From Cavia porcellus (Eukaryota; Chordata; Mammalia; Rodentia; Caviidae): 64,000 nucleotides of DNA. The notes under the pieces were generated by a model. That model had not been told where the DNA came from. It did not search any database and worked only from the letters and a program-made list of their open reading frames with translations. A program made the position numbers and the translations under genes. The stretch spans positions 49,091,519 through 49,155,518 of the forward strand of contig NW_026947485.1 in the NCBI RefSeq assembly GCF_034190915.1, read 5' to 3'. Below, piece after piece: positions 48,350 to 60,930 of the stretch. Numbering within the stretch: the stretch's first letter is position 1; every line of letters begins with the position of its first letter.

Positions 48350-49237
48350 TTAAAACCCACATTACTCACACCATTTTGTTTAGATAGATTATATTCTGTC
48401 CCAGTTTGTCTACTTGCACTAGATCTGAGGGTACAGACAGCTATTCCAAAAATAGCAGGATATAGTATGGTAATCATCCTTAATTCCCCAATAACTTATT
48501 CTGAAGTTCTGTATAATTTATACTGTTTTACCATGACTGATCTTATTTGTATCCGGTTTGTTAGATTGTTGTTTGGTATCGATGGATTTTATTCAAAACT
48601 GTTATGATTGATAATATCAAGTCTGAGAGTATAGGCAACTACACTTAAGATTCACTAAGATACCCATTCTGGTTTGATTATTACCTGCCTTTGAAGTTTT
48701 ACCTATTTCCAAAGTTTTGTTTTTATTAATATTATTTTGTACTGCTATATTCAATTATACTATGCCTGACAATATAGATAATTCTATTGAAGATAGCAAG
48801 ATACCACACAGTAGCCACTGTAGAACACCTTGTACTGTGGTTTTATATGTTTTTTTTTAATTTCATGTGTCTATAGGAATATTTTTTGTTTTGTTTTGCT
48901 TTGTTTTGTTTCTCCCTCTAATATAGAAAGGATAGAAATACAAGTAGAGGCTCATGTATGTGTAGAACCTATACAAAGTTTATGAGAACTGATCTTATAA
49001 TGCATGATGAAATGAACAACTACTTTGAAGAAAAAGAGACACAACAGTACCTACTGCTGATCCCATAGTGTCATGATGTGAAGTCTAGCAATACTATTAC
49101 TCTTTTTTCAGAGTGATTTTAGGACAATATGTAATCATCATCTAGTGATTTCTTAGTGTTTATTTTTTCTTTGAAATTATGTATTATTTCTACCCTTTTT
49201 CTGTTTTGTTTATTCTTTCTTTAAATAAAATTTTAAG
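48350..49237 (+). repeat. L1 3' UTR of the half-LINE
   Basis: Modules as in the other copies: 'agcagga' at 48454, a shortened module near 48645, and 'agcaag' at 48795. A 'ttttgttttgctttgttttg' stretch and 'gaacaactactttgaagaaa' near 49015 recall copy D, while the last 100 bases recall copies A and C2. It is therefore a mosaic of the two 3' UTR variants. Ends with AATAAA near 49224. Confidence 0.7.
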
Positions 49238-49252
49238 AAAACACTGCTTTAG
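49238..49252. repeat. Right target-site duplication of the 45191 element
   Basis: AAAACACTGCTTTAG, one mismatch from 45176-45190. Confidence 0.8.
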
Positions 49253-49560
49253 TGAAGCAGCCTGCCACAGCAATAAATACTTCATGATTTCTATTATATG
49301 GTGTGTAAAATACTCACGTTTGAAGTTAAAGAAAGTGTGGTCATTACCAAGTGGTAAAAGCACTGGAGAAATGGGGAGTTACTCAAGGGACACAAAGTTT
49401 CAGACCAGAAAGAAGCACAAGCTTTAGATAACTGTTGTACAATACATCCTATACAAGTAACATCATGTATTTTACACTTCAGTATTTTTAGAAGGGTACA
49501 TCTCATATTAAGTATTCTTGTCAAAATAATGTTTTCTAAAACAGATCTACTGTAAATGTA
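49253..49560 (+). mobile_element. Old L1, right part (3' UTR of the interrupted host)
   Basis: Continues the host L1: 'gaagcagcctgccacagcaa', 'gagaaatggggagttactca', 'acaaagtttcaga', 'ctgttgtacaatacatccta' and 'gggtacatctcatattaagt' follow the order of old L1 3' UTRs. Confidence 0.7.
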
Positions 49561-50880
49561 ATGATTTAGGGAGATTTAAAGGACAAATTAAAGAAAAATA
49601 TATAATGCAAACATTAATTAAAAGAAAGAAATGTGGTTCTATTAATTTCAACAATAACAGATTTTAACACAAAGGAAATTATCAGACACAGAGAAGGATA
49701 CAACCTAATGGTAAAAATTCAGGCTATCAAAATAGGCAACACTGTTTAGTGTGTATGCACAAAGCAATTAAAATATGTGAAGAAAAATCTTATAAAAAAA
49801 AAAGGAAACAAAGTCAGTATCTAGTTAGAGACTTCAAAAGCCCTCTTTCAACAATTGATGTAGTAACATTAAACACCAAAAAACCAAAAATATGGCAAAA
49901 GGATTCAAAATCACACCACCAACAGGACTTAAATACACTTATAAAAGATATTACCACAAAACAAGAAGGTACACTATCTCTGAAGCACTATCCACAAATA
50001 TACTGTATCATGTTTATAGACCAGAAGACTCAACATAGTAATGATAACAATTATCAAAAATATATCAAATTCTAAGAGTTGTGTTTGTCGATGCAGATAA
50101 GATTATTCTAAAATTTATAGTAAAAGATAAAGGAACTAGAAAACTGAAAAAACTATTAAAGGAAGAATGCGAATACCAGACACAGGCTGAGGAAACTATT
50201 TTCAAGTCAGACATATGATGAAAAATGCCTCATACCTAGAATATATGAAAAACATTCAAGTTCTACATTAAACGAAGTAAACAAGTAACTAGTAAGTAGG
50301 TTTAAAATCTCTGAAGATATATTTCACAGATGATATATGTACAACAAACAAACACAGAAAAGAAGTTAAACACCATCAACCATTAGTGAAATGCACTTTA
50401 AGAACAAGATAGAATATCATTTTATCCCTGTTAGATGCACTTAAAAATCAGCAATAATACCAAATATTAGTAATTACATGGGAAAAAAAAAGAACCTATC
50501 ATACACTGCTTGTAGCAATTTAAACTAGTATGGCCATTTGAGTATACTGGCAACTTGCTTAAAATCTAAGCATACATTAATTCTATTAACCCAACAATGC
50601 CTAGGAAATTTAAAATTTAAATTCACAGAAAAACCTGTGCATGGTTATATATGGTTATACATAGCAGTTTTGCTTGTAATAGCTCAAAAAAATCAGATGT
50701 TCTTCAACAGGTAAATAGGTAAATAAATCATGGAGCTCTCATACCATGGAATACTCCTAAGATCTAAATATTGAGATATATAAGTTAGATGGATATCAAG
50801 GACATTATGCTATGTGGAAAAGTCAGTCTCCAAAGACCATATATTTATTCCATTTATAAAACAAAGGTATAAAGATATAA
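49561..50880 (+). pseudogene. Old L1 ORF2 remnant, sense
   Basis: Eroded ORF2 with endonuclease/RT-type words near 49670-50075 (for example 'agagacttcaaaagccctct') and C-terminus words near 50380-50830 ('aatgcactttaagaacaaga', 'catgggaaaaaaaaagaacc', 'tggaatactcctaagatcta'). Confidence 0.6.
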
Positions 50881-51234
50881 ATAGATTAGTAGTTTACAGA
50901 AATTTCATACATAGAAAGTATGGAAACATAAATGTGAAAATTCTTTTCCTAGTACAGAGAAATTCTTAGTGATTGTAGAACATGTCTTCATCCTGATCAT
51001 GATGGTATTTATATGAAAGTATATATGTGACAAAAGGAAATGAAACTTTCCTTTTTAGATACGCATAGTGTCAAGATCTGATTTTAATGTATAGCATAAT
51101 CTCCTAAAAAGTATAAACACCAGGAAAATCATGAAGGACTTCTTTTTATTCACGTTGTCACCTCTTGTGACTAATTTATTAACACAAACATATTCCACTT
51201 TGTTCCAATTAGATGCTGAGTAAGTAAACTCAAT

Positions 51235-51400
51235 TCTATACTCGAATATAGGAGGAGGAATGAGAACAAAATACGAAGAAGGAAAACAAGGAGTGGAGGA
51301 AGAGGAGGAGAGAAACTGAAGAAGAAAGGATATGGAAGAGGTAGAAGGAAGGAGGAGGGGAAAGGGATGAGCAGGAAAGGGGCAGATAAGAAAAAGGAGA
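51235..51400. repeat. Polypurine (GGA/GAA-rich) tract
   Basis: About 150 bases almost purely purine on the plus strand ('ggaggaggaatgagaacaaa', 'gaagaggaggagag', 'gaaggaggaggggaaaggg'). Strong strand asymmetry. Confidence 0.85.
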
Positions 51401-51524
51401 AGTCACCAAAATAGTGAGAATAAGCATGATTACCCATAAAATGCAACTTTAATAAGAATCAAGTTTATAACTGCATACTTTAAATATTTGAGCCCTTGAT
51501 GTTCAATATAATGTGAAGTTTCTT

Positions 51525-52686
51525 TTTTATTTTAAATATGATAAAACAAAACAGAACAAAGCAGATCAGAAGAAAACAACATGACACAGATTTCAAAGCA
51601 AGACAACAGAAATTCTCCAGTGCCTACCATAATGTTTCCTGTTTTCTTCTAAATAGTAGTCTGTATCTTCAAACACAATGAAATCACACAAAGCAATACA
51701 GTATAAAACTGATCAGAACAGAGTATTGAAGGCATTACAGGTCTTCAAACCCAGACAATCGGAAAGTCAATAATGCTACGGTAATGTCTCTTGTTCTCTT
51801 CAAAATAACTGTCCATATCTTTATGTATGCTGAAATTACAAAATGCAAAACAGACAAAAGCCATTCCGAACAAAGAATACAAGCATTACTGGATTTTACA
51901 GCATGACAGAATCAGCAATGGATACCATGTCTCTTTTTCTTCAAAGTAACTTCATTTCATCAGGCATAATATAATTGATTCTAGCAAACTGTTTAGAAGC
52001 TCTAGGCTTGTGTAAACCTCTACATGTATACCTATCCTTTCTGTATTAGATGGAAAAACAAAGCAAAACAGATAACTAGAAAAACAAGAGACAAAAAAGA
52101 CAAATAACAATAGCAAAGATGCCAAAACAATAACAATACAGGCCTTCAAAACAAGGTGGTAGGAACATAACTAAGGTTGTTATTTTACACAGTGATCTTC
52201 AAAAGAGTTCCTCAGATCCCCAGACACAGACAAGCAAAATTGTTCCAATGTTAACTGTTTTATTCCAAGAACTTAATAGAATCATCTTAGCCAGCCTAAA
52301 TGTGTTGATACAAATTTAATTTTTTTCTATTCCCTTCTTTGTTTTCCTCTTTTTACCTGAGATATTATTTTTCCCCTTGATCAGACCTTTACTCTTTCAC
52401 TGTGTTTACTGAGGTTTTGTATCTTACATACTCTTACCATTTCTTACACTAGGGACACAATATGATGTTTACACACATGAGTTTGATTTATTTCACTTGA
52501 GTATGGTCTCAAGTTGCATCCACTTACTTAAAATATTTCGATGTGATCATTCTTTATAGCTGAGTAGTACTCCATTGTATAAAAGTACCACACCTTTTTT
52601 ATCCATTCCTCAGTTAATGGGCATTAAGTTGTTTCCAAGATCTGGTTATTACAAATTGTGCTGCTATAAACATGGGTGCACATACA
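51525..52686 (-). mobile_element. LINE-1 3' fragment (copy F)
   Basis: Antisense L1 tail. Poly(A) side at 51525-51545, then a 3' UTR nearly parallel to copy B (for example 'gaacaaagcagatcagaa', 'caaaacaaggtggtaggaac'), then the ORF2 end from about 52440 to 52686 ('cattcctcagttaatgggca', 'gctgctataaacatgggtgc'). 5'-truncated in the ORF2 C-terminus. Confidence 0.85.
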
Positions 52687-52799
52687 CAATAGAAATAAAT
52701 ACATTTGTAACTCTATTTAACATGAAGTGTATGGATACACCTTAGCAATTCAGTGTTCTTTGAACCAAATATCATGTGTATTTATCAATATTCTTTAAA

Positions 52800-53300
52800 G
52801 TATCGGAACTAATTATCGAATTGGAAGAAGGAAACGGTGCTTATGTAATTGGAGGTATGCTGCAGAGAGGGGTAAATCAGTCTAGACTCAGCTGAGGAAG
52901 TTGGAAGTCTCAGAAAAGGAGTCCAATGGTGCAGCACCAGAGCTCCCTTGGAAGCTTGAGAGTCACTGGTGCCAGTTCTCATCCACGACTGAGGAATCTT
53001 GAGTTTCGTGTGCACAAATAATACCCACGGTGTGGGGGATGGGAGGACACTCAAGAATTATCCTCAGTGCCCCCAAGATTCCCCAGTTCCCAAGGTTCTT
53101 TGATTCATTCCACTGGCGATCCCAGCTCACTAGCCACTGCTCCCCTCAGTTATAGTTATTCTTCTCCGCTCGGTGCGCTGAACTGGCCAGATCTTTGTGG
53201 GGGAAAAAAAAGAACGTCACAAAAACACCCACAAGTGAGCTTTACTAAAATTCTAGGCATCTCTCACTCTCTTGTCAACTGGGGTTGACAATCAGGGTTA
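52800..53300. other. GC-richer island of unknown origin
   Basis: About 500 bases with several CpG ('ccgctcggtgcgc', 'gaacgtcac', 'ccacggtg') in AT-rich DNA. A 73-codon open frame (53067-53288, plus) shows no known motif. Could be an LTR or retrogene remnant; not recognised. Confidence 0.4.
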
Positions 53301-54929
53301 AACACTGTACCTCTTTCATTCATCTTTTGAAATAACCTTTCCTAGAAAGAAGATTCCCCAACTAATCAGTGTATTTTTCTTCAACCCATTCAAATGGCAG
53401 ATATCATGAAGAAAGTAAATGTATCCAAAGCAACAGAATAACCACAAAATAAACAAATAAACTAATGAATCTAAAATATAAAGTTTCAAGTCTAGAACAC
53501 AGTTTAAATCACACATGATTTTTAGGTCATCTATATTTTATTTGATTTTTATCATCTTTTCAAAATAAACTGATTTTTGGGAGTAAAATTAAGAATCATT
53601 CTTGTTGCTATTAAGCAAGGAATGTTAGTTTAAGCCATAATGTAAATTTCAATCAATCTGAGCATTCAGTTTAAAAATGCATTATGATTCTGTCCTTAAA
53701 CATTTATTAGCATGAATTAAAGATGTTTCAGATGATGAACCAATCTTGCTTTTCTCAAACAAATAATATACATTACTCGAAGTATATTTAGTTTTAGAAG
53801 AAAATTTTACATGGTAACATTATATTTTAATCAGTACTTGTTGAAAATTTTCAGGTTCCACTTTTGTGAAACCTGGAAATAGCTAGTTTATTTTCCTAGT
53901 GACAACGTGTTATGCATATTTTAAACTCTATTGGATCGTGACCATTATTTTACCCAAATTGTATCGTATATTTGATTATTAGTGTCATGTGGGAAAATTC
54001 TTAATTTCATTCATTTCTTACATCTAATGCTTCAGCTATGCCTGGAGTGTGGTCAATGCTGCATGTATATTGTCACATTATTTGCATTATTTACTCAATA
54101 GTTCATTTGAGTGACTGTACAGCTAAATGATCCTTTTTAATAAATCTATTTAAAGTTTGGATATATGTTGCTTTGACTTTATATATGCTTGGAAATTGTT
54201 CATTTTTTAAAATGAAACTCAGGTGAAATACTGTAGATAGATTTTTTGCAATCTTCTTTCATCCAAACCCATTTGCATTTGGCATACCTGCCTTAGCAAA
54301 TAGCCCTGCTAAACTTAATTATAGTGTATACCATTTTCTCTAAAGTATCTTGTTTCAGCTCATAATTTGCCTTCATTTTCCATAATTTTCTTATTTCCAC
54401 TATGTTTTATGAACCAAGTAACAATGCAGCAAAATGCTCCTTTAATGAAATGTTGTGATATGATTATAGCCGGTAAAACTTTTCTTTTTGATGTGAAGGC
54501 ATAATCTTGAAATTGACAGAGAAACTGTGATCTGTTCACTTTTACCTTTGTTCTTCTGTTCAAGGTAAATGTCAAAACACTTGATAATATTTAATGAATT
54601 TTTACTGTATAATAGTATACTTAATATTTAACAGTAATGTTAAAAGTAAAACAACAATCTCAACAATCTCCTGGAAACTGGTATAAAAAGGTAGGAAGAA
54701 AACAGTGTTAAAGTACCCTTGTTTCCCCTCAAATGTTTATGAATTCTAACAAAAAATTTCACCAAAGACCCTCTTTTCATGGTCTTGAGGAAAGATTATT
54801 TTAAAACATATAACTCAGAAATAGAGGAATGCAAGATGCAGAAAAGGTAATGGACAATTAGAGTACGTATGATCTGAATAATCTTCACAATTATTATTCC
54901 ATGACATTAGTGAGAATTTTCAGCTTTAA
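53301..54929. other. AT-rich spacer, nothing identified
   Basis: No supported feature. Confidence 0.45.
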
Positions 54930-55015
54930 AAGCTAACTCTTGGCAGAAATGTAGCTCAGCAACACAAGTACTTGCTTTGGCAAGTACAAGTTCCTGAGTT
55001 CGACTTCCCATTTTA
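54930..55015 (+). mobile_element. ID-like SINE, older copy
   Basis: Box A-like 'tgtagctcagca', body 'cttgctttggcaagtacaag', box B-like 'gagttcgacttccc', then a degraded tail 'ttttaaaaag'. More diverged than the copy that follows. Confidence 0.8.
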
Positions 55016-55028
55016 AAAAGTTCTTACC

Positions 55029-55103
55029 AGGGCCGGGAATTTAGCTCAGTGGCACAAGTACCCGCCTGGCAAGTGCAAGGTCGTAAGTTTGATCCCCAGT
55101 ACC

Positions 55104-55130
<27 letters not shown>
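55029..55130 (+). mobile_element. ID-like SINE, young copy, with 13-bp target duplication
   Basis: Clean SINE: 'gccgggaatttagctcagtg', 'cgcctggcaagtgcaag', 'gtttgatccccagtaccgc', then an A tail. AAAAGTTCTTACC stands at 55016-55028 and again at 55131-55143, a perfect target duplication. The insertion point lies in TTTT/AAAA of the older SINE's tail, the site preferred by the L1 endonuclease. Confidence 0.93.
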
Positions 55131-55137
<7 letters not shown>

Positions 55138-55143
55138 CTTACC

Positions 55144-57419
55144 TTGATCTCAGATTGGCTGTTCATGAGCTTCTCCCAATGTGTGAGAAATCATGCTATC
55201 CTTCAGTTAGTAACTTTGTAGTAAATAGTTTGTGTGTGCCTGTACATGAAAAACACAAAGAGAGCAAAATGTAGGAGTGATAAACTATAATAGAGGCTTC
55301 AAAAAAATTCTTAGCAATCTTGAATTCCTTATCTTTATGCATGCTTAAATAAATAAAAACATGCCATAGAGTATTCCAAATTTTCTAATACTAAAGGCAC
55401 TTACTCTATTACAGTAACATAAATTGTATATACACAGTAGCTTTAATAATAGTATACCAACGACATATATTACCATATTATCTTTAATTGCAACACTACC
55501 ATCTTCGGAGATGTTTGTTTTCATGAGTCTTATTTTATATTCTTCAAGATCCTAAAAATTCCTAAATCATACAAATTGAGACATATTTCTTGTTATTTCA
55601 CTCACTAACCAGAAGTTCTAGCTCTATTCTTGCTTTTACTTGCCCTCCTTTAATTTGATCAATATGAAAACATCAAAATTTCAGTTTCCTCTAAAAATAA
55701 ATGGCAAGTATTAATTTTAACGTTTTCAGTAACTATTATGTACACCAAGAGAATATGAGATCTAGAAAACTAACTCTAATGAATCAAGAGATCTAATTAT
55801 CACACTAACATCTATTTCTTTAAAAAAATTGAAACTTCACAGTATAAATGCCATACATTGACATTCTTCATTTAGCTATCGGTGGTAGTGATAATGTATT
55901 TGAAAAATACTGGCTGCAGACAGAAGCATTGTGAAACTAACAGAAGAGAGGCCCTTTGACACAGAAATCTATTATCTGCCCTGACCCTTTCCTCCTTTCA
56001 TTAGAAGTTTCTACTTATTCCTGAAACAAGAAAGTTCAACATAATTAACTGTGAATAATAATAAAGACATAAACATCTATTTTAAAACACTATATTATAA
56101 AATGGAAACAACATTAATCTTATAAAGAACTGTTTCAGAATTCAAAGAGGACTATGAAGCAAGTAAAAGAATACATAGCAATCAAAATATGAAGGAATTA
56201 GTTAAAATATAGTTAGAACATAGTCCTAAAGTTGTTTTTCAGTGAACAAGTTCCGGGAATATTGTGTGTGTGCTCTACAGTTGAATCACTTCTTCAGCTA
56301 TTGTGCTAAATCTGTTAAAGTAGCCAGAAACATAAAGAAAGTCTGAAAACTGTGGGGAAAAAAAAACTATGGGGTGGGTCGGGTCACAGAAAGAAAAAGT
56401 AGGAGATAGGTCACACAAAAAGAAGTTTTACAATGACAACTGGTAGACTCTGACAAAGAAGATATAGAGCAATTTCCAAAACACAAAAGTAAAGAAAAGC
56501 TTAAATATAGCAGATATGTAACAAAAATACAAATTAGAAATTTTTAAAAAGTTAAATATACATGTAGAATCATTAAGGGTCTGTTTTAAAAATACAAAAT
56601 TAAATTAAGTCATAAAGACAAAAATACTGTCAATATAAATTGACACATACATTTTCCACATACATTTACTTTTCCATTTATTATATAATTTTTGGTTTCT
56701 TACTCAATATGCATAATATACTGCTTAGGTTTTTAAAAAATATTTGGCTTTGTTTCATATTGCTGTTAATATCATTTATTGAAAGTGTCAAAAATTTTGT
56801 TATTTCTCATTCACTGATTCTATAATATAGAATACTTTTTGTGGTTTCTTTCTTGAGGCTGTTACAATCTCCAAATGTCTCCATATTTTGATCTTGTAGC
56901 TTGTAATTCTCTAGAAGTATGTAAACTCTGATTGCAATGCATGTTTATCAGGTTCCTTGTAGTGAATTGAGTATCCTTTCTTAATTTATAATCATGCAAT
57001 TCTTTCTCTGTAAAACAGAAAAATATCCAAAGTTGACTTTTAAAGTACTTTCCTAGCAGTACATTGTCAGCAATGTGATAAGACTTTCCTTTTCTAAATC
57101 AAAATATATGACCTTGCTATTACCCATCACAATGACTCTCCAGTAAATATTGTTAAGATTCAAGAGTCATGAATATGTTGCAGTAGTTTTCACTCTGTTG
57201 AGACAATTTTCCCTCAAACTGTATTTCCAAGAAATATCTTTCTTTAGTTGGCCCAAGTAGAATTCTTCAAAGCAAAATCTTTGTAAAATTTAGCAGGTAA
57301 GAGTAAAACAACATCTCAGAAAGTATATAACAGCCATTCCTCTCTGAAGAACAGTGTGGTTAGATGTAACACACAGACACAGCAATAGCTTCCAGCTTGT
57401 CTTTGTATGATTGTTAATT
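55144..57419. other. AT-rich spacer, nothing identified
   Basis: No supported gene or repeat. Confidence 0.45.
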
Positions 57420-57860
57420 GTGATATTTAAACTTGACTGAGTTTAGAACCATCTAGCATATCAACAAAGCTCTAAGTAGGTCTGTGGATGACTGAACACA
57501 AGCCACAAACTGTGAAGGGAGACCCAACCCAGATGTTTGTGGCACCAACACCTGGCTTGTTACCTAGATGAAACAAAAAGAGAAAGAAGGAGTTCTACTG
57601 TTGCTTTCTTTATGGTGGGTTCCCCTCTTAACCATGACTTAGGATATTCATGTGCAGTTCCTTCAGACCTTCAGCACAGACTTCAGCCTTCCCATGTCGA
57701 CCTTTTGACTTTCTGACCTAGACTCACACTAGGTTTTGCAGTGAGTTTCAGGCCTTTGACATTTGATTGGAATTTCTGGTTCTCCACTGTGCAGATGCAC
57801 ATTTTGTATTCTTTGCTTCCAAATTCTTCAGGTGGTCACATAAGCCTAACTTTGTAAATT
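57420..57860 (+). mobile_element. Possible ERVL-type LTR
   Basis: 'gatatttaaacttgactgag' with 'gaccatctag'-like and 'tgaagggagacccaaccca' blocks recalls the 5' half of rodent ERVL LTRs. The middle, with its repeated 'cttcagaccttcagcacaga', also fits. Ends unclear. Confidence 0.4.
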
Positions 57861-60800
57861 CTTTATACAGTTGTATTACTTAGTTCAAACAGCACATTCA
57901 CACTAGAAAATAAACTCTCATAAGAAAATTATAAGTGCACTATACCCATGGATAACTAAAAATTTTAAAGTGGTTTTCTGTTTTTAGTCACAAAGTAAGA
58001 TTTTTTTTAACTATCAGTTATAGAACCCCTTTATAGTTAGTGTATGTCTGTCTCATTAGAAATTTTTGCCATGGATGATTTTACATGTACATATTCATAG
58101 CAAGTATTTTACAATCTTTAATTTGCTTTTTTTTTAATGATGAAAAATTTTGTTCTGCATCAGAGTATCTGGAAAAAGAACCTGCACTTGGGGCACTTTA
58201 TAGATGAGGAATGATCCATTCATGGTGAGTACAAGACCCAATTACAGAATTATTTCTTAGTACCAGATACTCCAAAATTACCAATGCTAAAGGAAAAGGA
58301 AAATATGATTTGCCACACTAAAATGATAGAAGTGAAAATATGGCAGAATTTATACCAGCAGATATAAATGTAGCACCTACTTGTATTTTTTTTTTAAAAT
58401 CAAGTAATAGAAAAATCAAATTTTGAGGAAGAGCTCTGGCTTTAAGTACATCTCACCTATAATCCAACAAGAAAGCCAGTCCATGATTTTTTTTTAGCAA
58501 TTTAAATTCATTGTATGAAAAAAAGGGTGAATTCAGTGACAAAAAGGGTACTTTTTGGCTAAAACTACAAAATAAACTGGTCTTCTGAAAATATTTAGGA
58601 AAATGATTTTCAAATGCATCTTTGGACCAGTGATTGTTGCAAGTTGGCCTTGGATAATTACACCAAGATGTGTATTAGGTGGGGGTGTGTATATTTTCTG
58701 GTTTGCCTTGGTAATTTAATAACTGATTATTAAAACTGTTTTGACAAAACTCACATACTTTATTTTAGGCATTCTAATCTATGCCAAAATCATTACTGTA
58801 CGAACCATGTGGCAATCTGAAAGGAAAGGAAAGAGTAGGAAAGAGAGAAAGAAGGAGCAAATGAAAAACACCTAGCTTGTAATAGTACTTTTCAGTTTAG
58901 ACATTTCTGAGATCTGAGGACTTATGATGTTATTTTAACCTGAGCAACCCATACAAATTATAATATTTTTGAGTACTGTTCCAATATTTCATAAACATGT
59001 GTTTTTAAATGTATGAATTATTTGATTAATAAATGAAAATTTATAATTTCACCATTTTGTACACCATTTTGATCTTTCTATAATACACTTTCTCACAATA
59101 TAAATGAAAATAAAATCATGCTCTTAACTCTTTTCCCAGAATGTTTCCTCAGACACTGCTTTAGATTACTAATGTCAATAAATGTGACATGTTTGCAAGG
59201 ATTTACTTTTTCAGGTAAAATCTATTTATCACATTCAATGCTAGTTTGGGAATCACAAAAACTAGATTGTTCTTATACCTACTTATAATTTTATATTATG
59301 TTGTTCCATAAACTAATATTTCAAAAGAACATTAAAGCCAAAATGTGTTCTGCTTTATATGAATTGTGCATTTTTATACCTCAATAATTCCAGTAACTCA
59401 GATATCAGCATTATTTACATTTGGAGGAGAAGTTACCTAGCTTTTATATCTACAAGTGAAGACACTTTTGAGGTTAGGAATCTCAAAGATAGGATATGAC
59501 TAAATTGAAGTATGAAGAAATACAAGAAACTTCCTGCCCTGGGAATCTGGACATCCACTGAACAATTACTAGATCTGTGTCTCTGAAAATGAGTGATTTC
59601 TCTCTTTCCATCTAAATTCAGCTTTCCCTTTCTTTATCTCCTTGAAAATTACTCTAAATAATTGCTGGAAGCAAAACCCAAATTGTAGGATATAATTTTC
59701 TATTTCCTTTCCAAAGAGAAATTTTAGAAAATTAATTTTAAATATGATTCCAGAATTCTCTATGAATGTTTTATGGACTGGGTCTTTCAATTAAAGTAAA
59801 GTTAAACATGTATTTTATATTGAGGTTCAAAGAAAAGAGCCATATTAGAAAAAAACTTAATTTCCCAAGTTAGTCTGCTAGTTTAATAAATTTCTGAACA
59901 AAATTTCACCAAGATTTTCTGTGGGGATTTATGAGACTTTAAAAACTTTACAATTAAATTTTAGAAATCTAAAAGTTATGTAAAAGTATATTTTTAAATA
60001 AGAAGAAGAAATTGTGATTTAAACATATATAGAAAATTAGCAGGTGACTAATAAGACATTTTAAATGTATGGAGACAGTAGGCAAGTAAATAAATTGAAT
60101 AGCAACTACATGCTAATCAGCTTGAAAATTAAGAAGGAAAACCAATTATACTATTTGCTTATTAGCTTAAAAATTTGAAGGAAAATCAATTTATAATGTC
60201 ACATATTATGGAAAAATATTCATTATCATAAAATGCTATAATATAAATTTTTACTGGAAGCTTAGGGATGGAATAACCTTTTAAAATAAAACTCCAAAAG
60301 TAAAATGGATAGATAGATAGGTAGATCGATGGATGAATGAAAGGATAGATGATTGGATAGGCAGATAATGGATGAATGAACAGATGGATATATTTAACTA
60401 TATTGATATTTATAACTTCTGCACAAAGAAAAACACTTTAAGGAAATTTAAAATGTAAGCAAAAGATAGAACATATTGCAATGTACATAATTAGAAATAA
60501 CAATCAAAATTTGTACAAGTAATCAAAATTATCAAAATGAAGTCTAAAACAAAAAGGCGAAACCTTTAAAGAAGAAATTAAAAAACAGTATGTATGAATA
60601 TTGTGCAGACATATGAAACATGTTTGCCATCACTATTAATTAATTTAAGTCACTAGTGAGTTACAATATTTCATTAATTTGAAAATATATGCATCTTCTG
60701 TGACTTTTGTAATGTCCTCCAACAGTCATTTTTATTTCTAATCAAGTCAAGGCTATTGAAAATTTACATGACAAAACTTGTATCATCTTCTATCTCTGGA

Positions 60801-60930
60801 ATGCAAAACTAAAAATAATTTGGCTATTCCTCTCCTTTTGGCTCAGCTGCAGGTTTTCCAACTTACATAACCACATAAAATGTTTCCCTCTAAAGCGTAA
60901 GTTGCTGGCTCCTAAGTAGTTATTAAAGAG
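57861..60930. other. AT-rich spacer with a GATA/GATG tract
   Basis: No gene recognised. Near 60307-60390 there is an imperfect 'gatagataggtagatcgatg' type simple repeat. Confidence 0.45.

Larger units (their letters stand above)
45191..49237 (+). mobile_element. L1-derived element lacking ORF2 (half-LINE, HAL1-like)
   Basis: A 4,047-bp unit inserted in an old L1. In order: L1-type 5' UTR (45191-45888), decayed ORF1 (45889-46960), the inter-ORF spacer up to about 46996, then about 1.35 kb unlike any other L1 here (46997-48350), and finally the modular L1 3' UTR (48350-49237) ending TTTAAATAAAATTTTAAG. A 15-bp duplication with one mismatch brackets the unit, and the host L1 is contiguous across it. 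ORF2 is absent altogether. Alternatives are a full-length L1 whose ORF2 was deleted after a nested insertion, or an insertion made by template switching. Confidence 0.75.

Noticed and set aside
48284..48607. 107-codon open frame on the plus strand
   Set aside because: Runs into the L1 3' UTR modules; the composition is that of the repeat.
55029..55105. tRNA gene
   Set aside because: A and B boxes are present, but an A tail and a target duplication show a SINE, and no full cloverleaf is evident.
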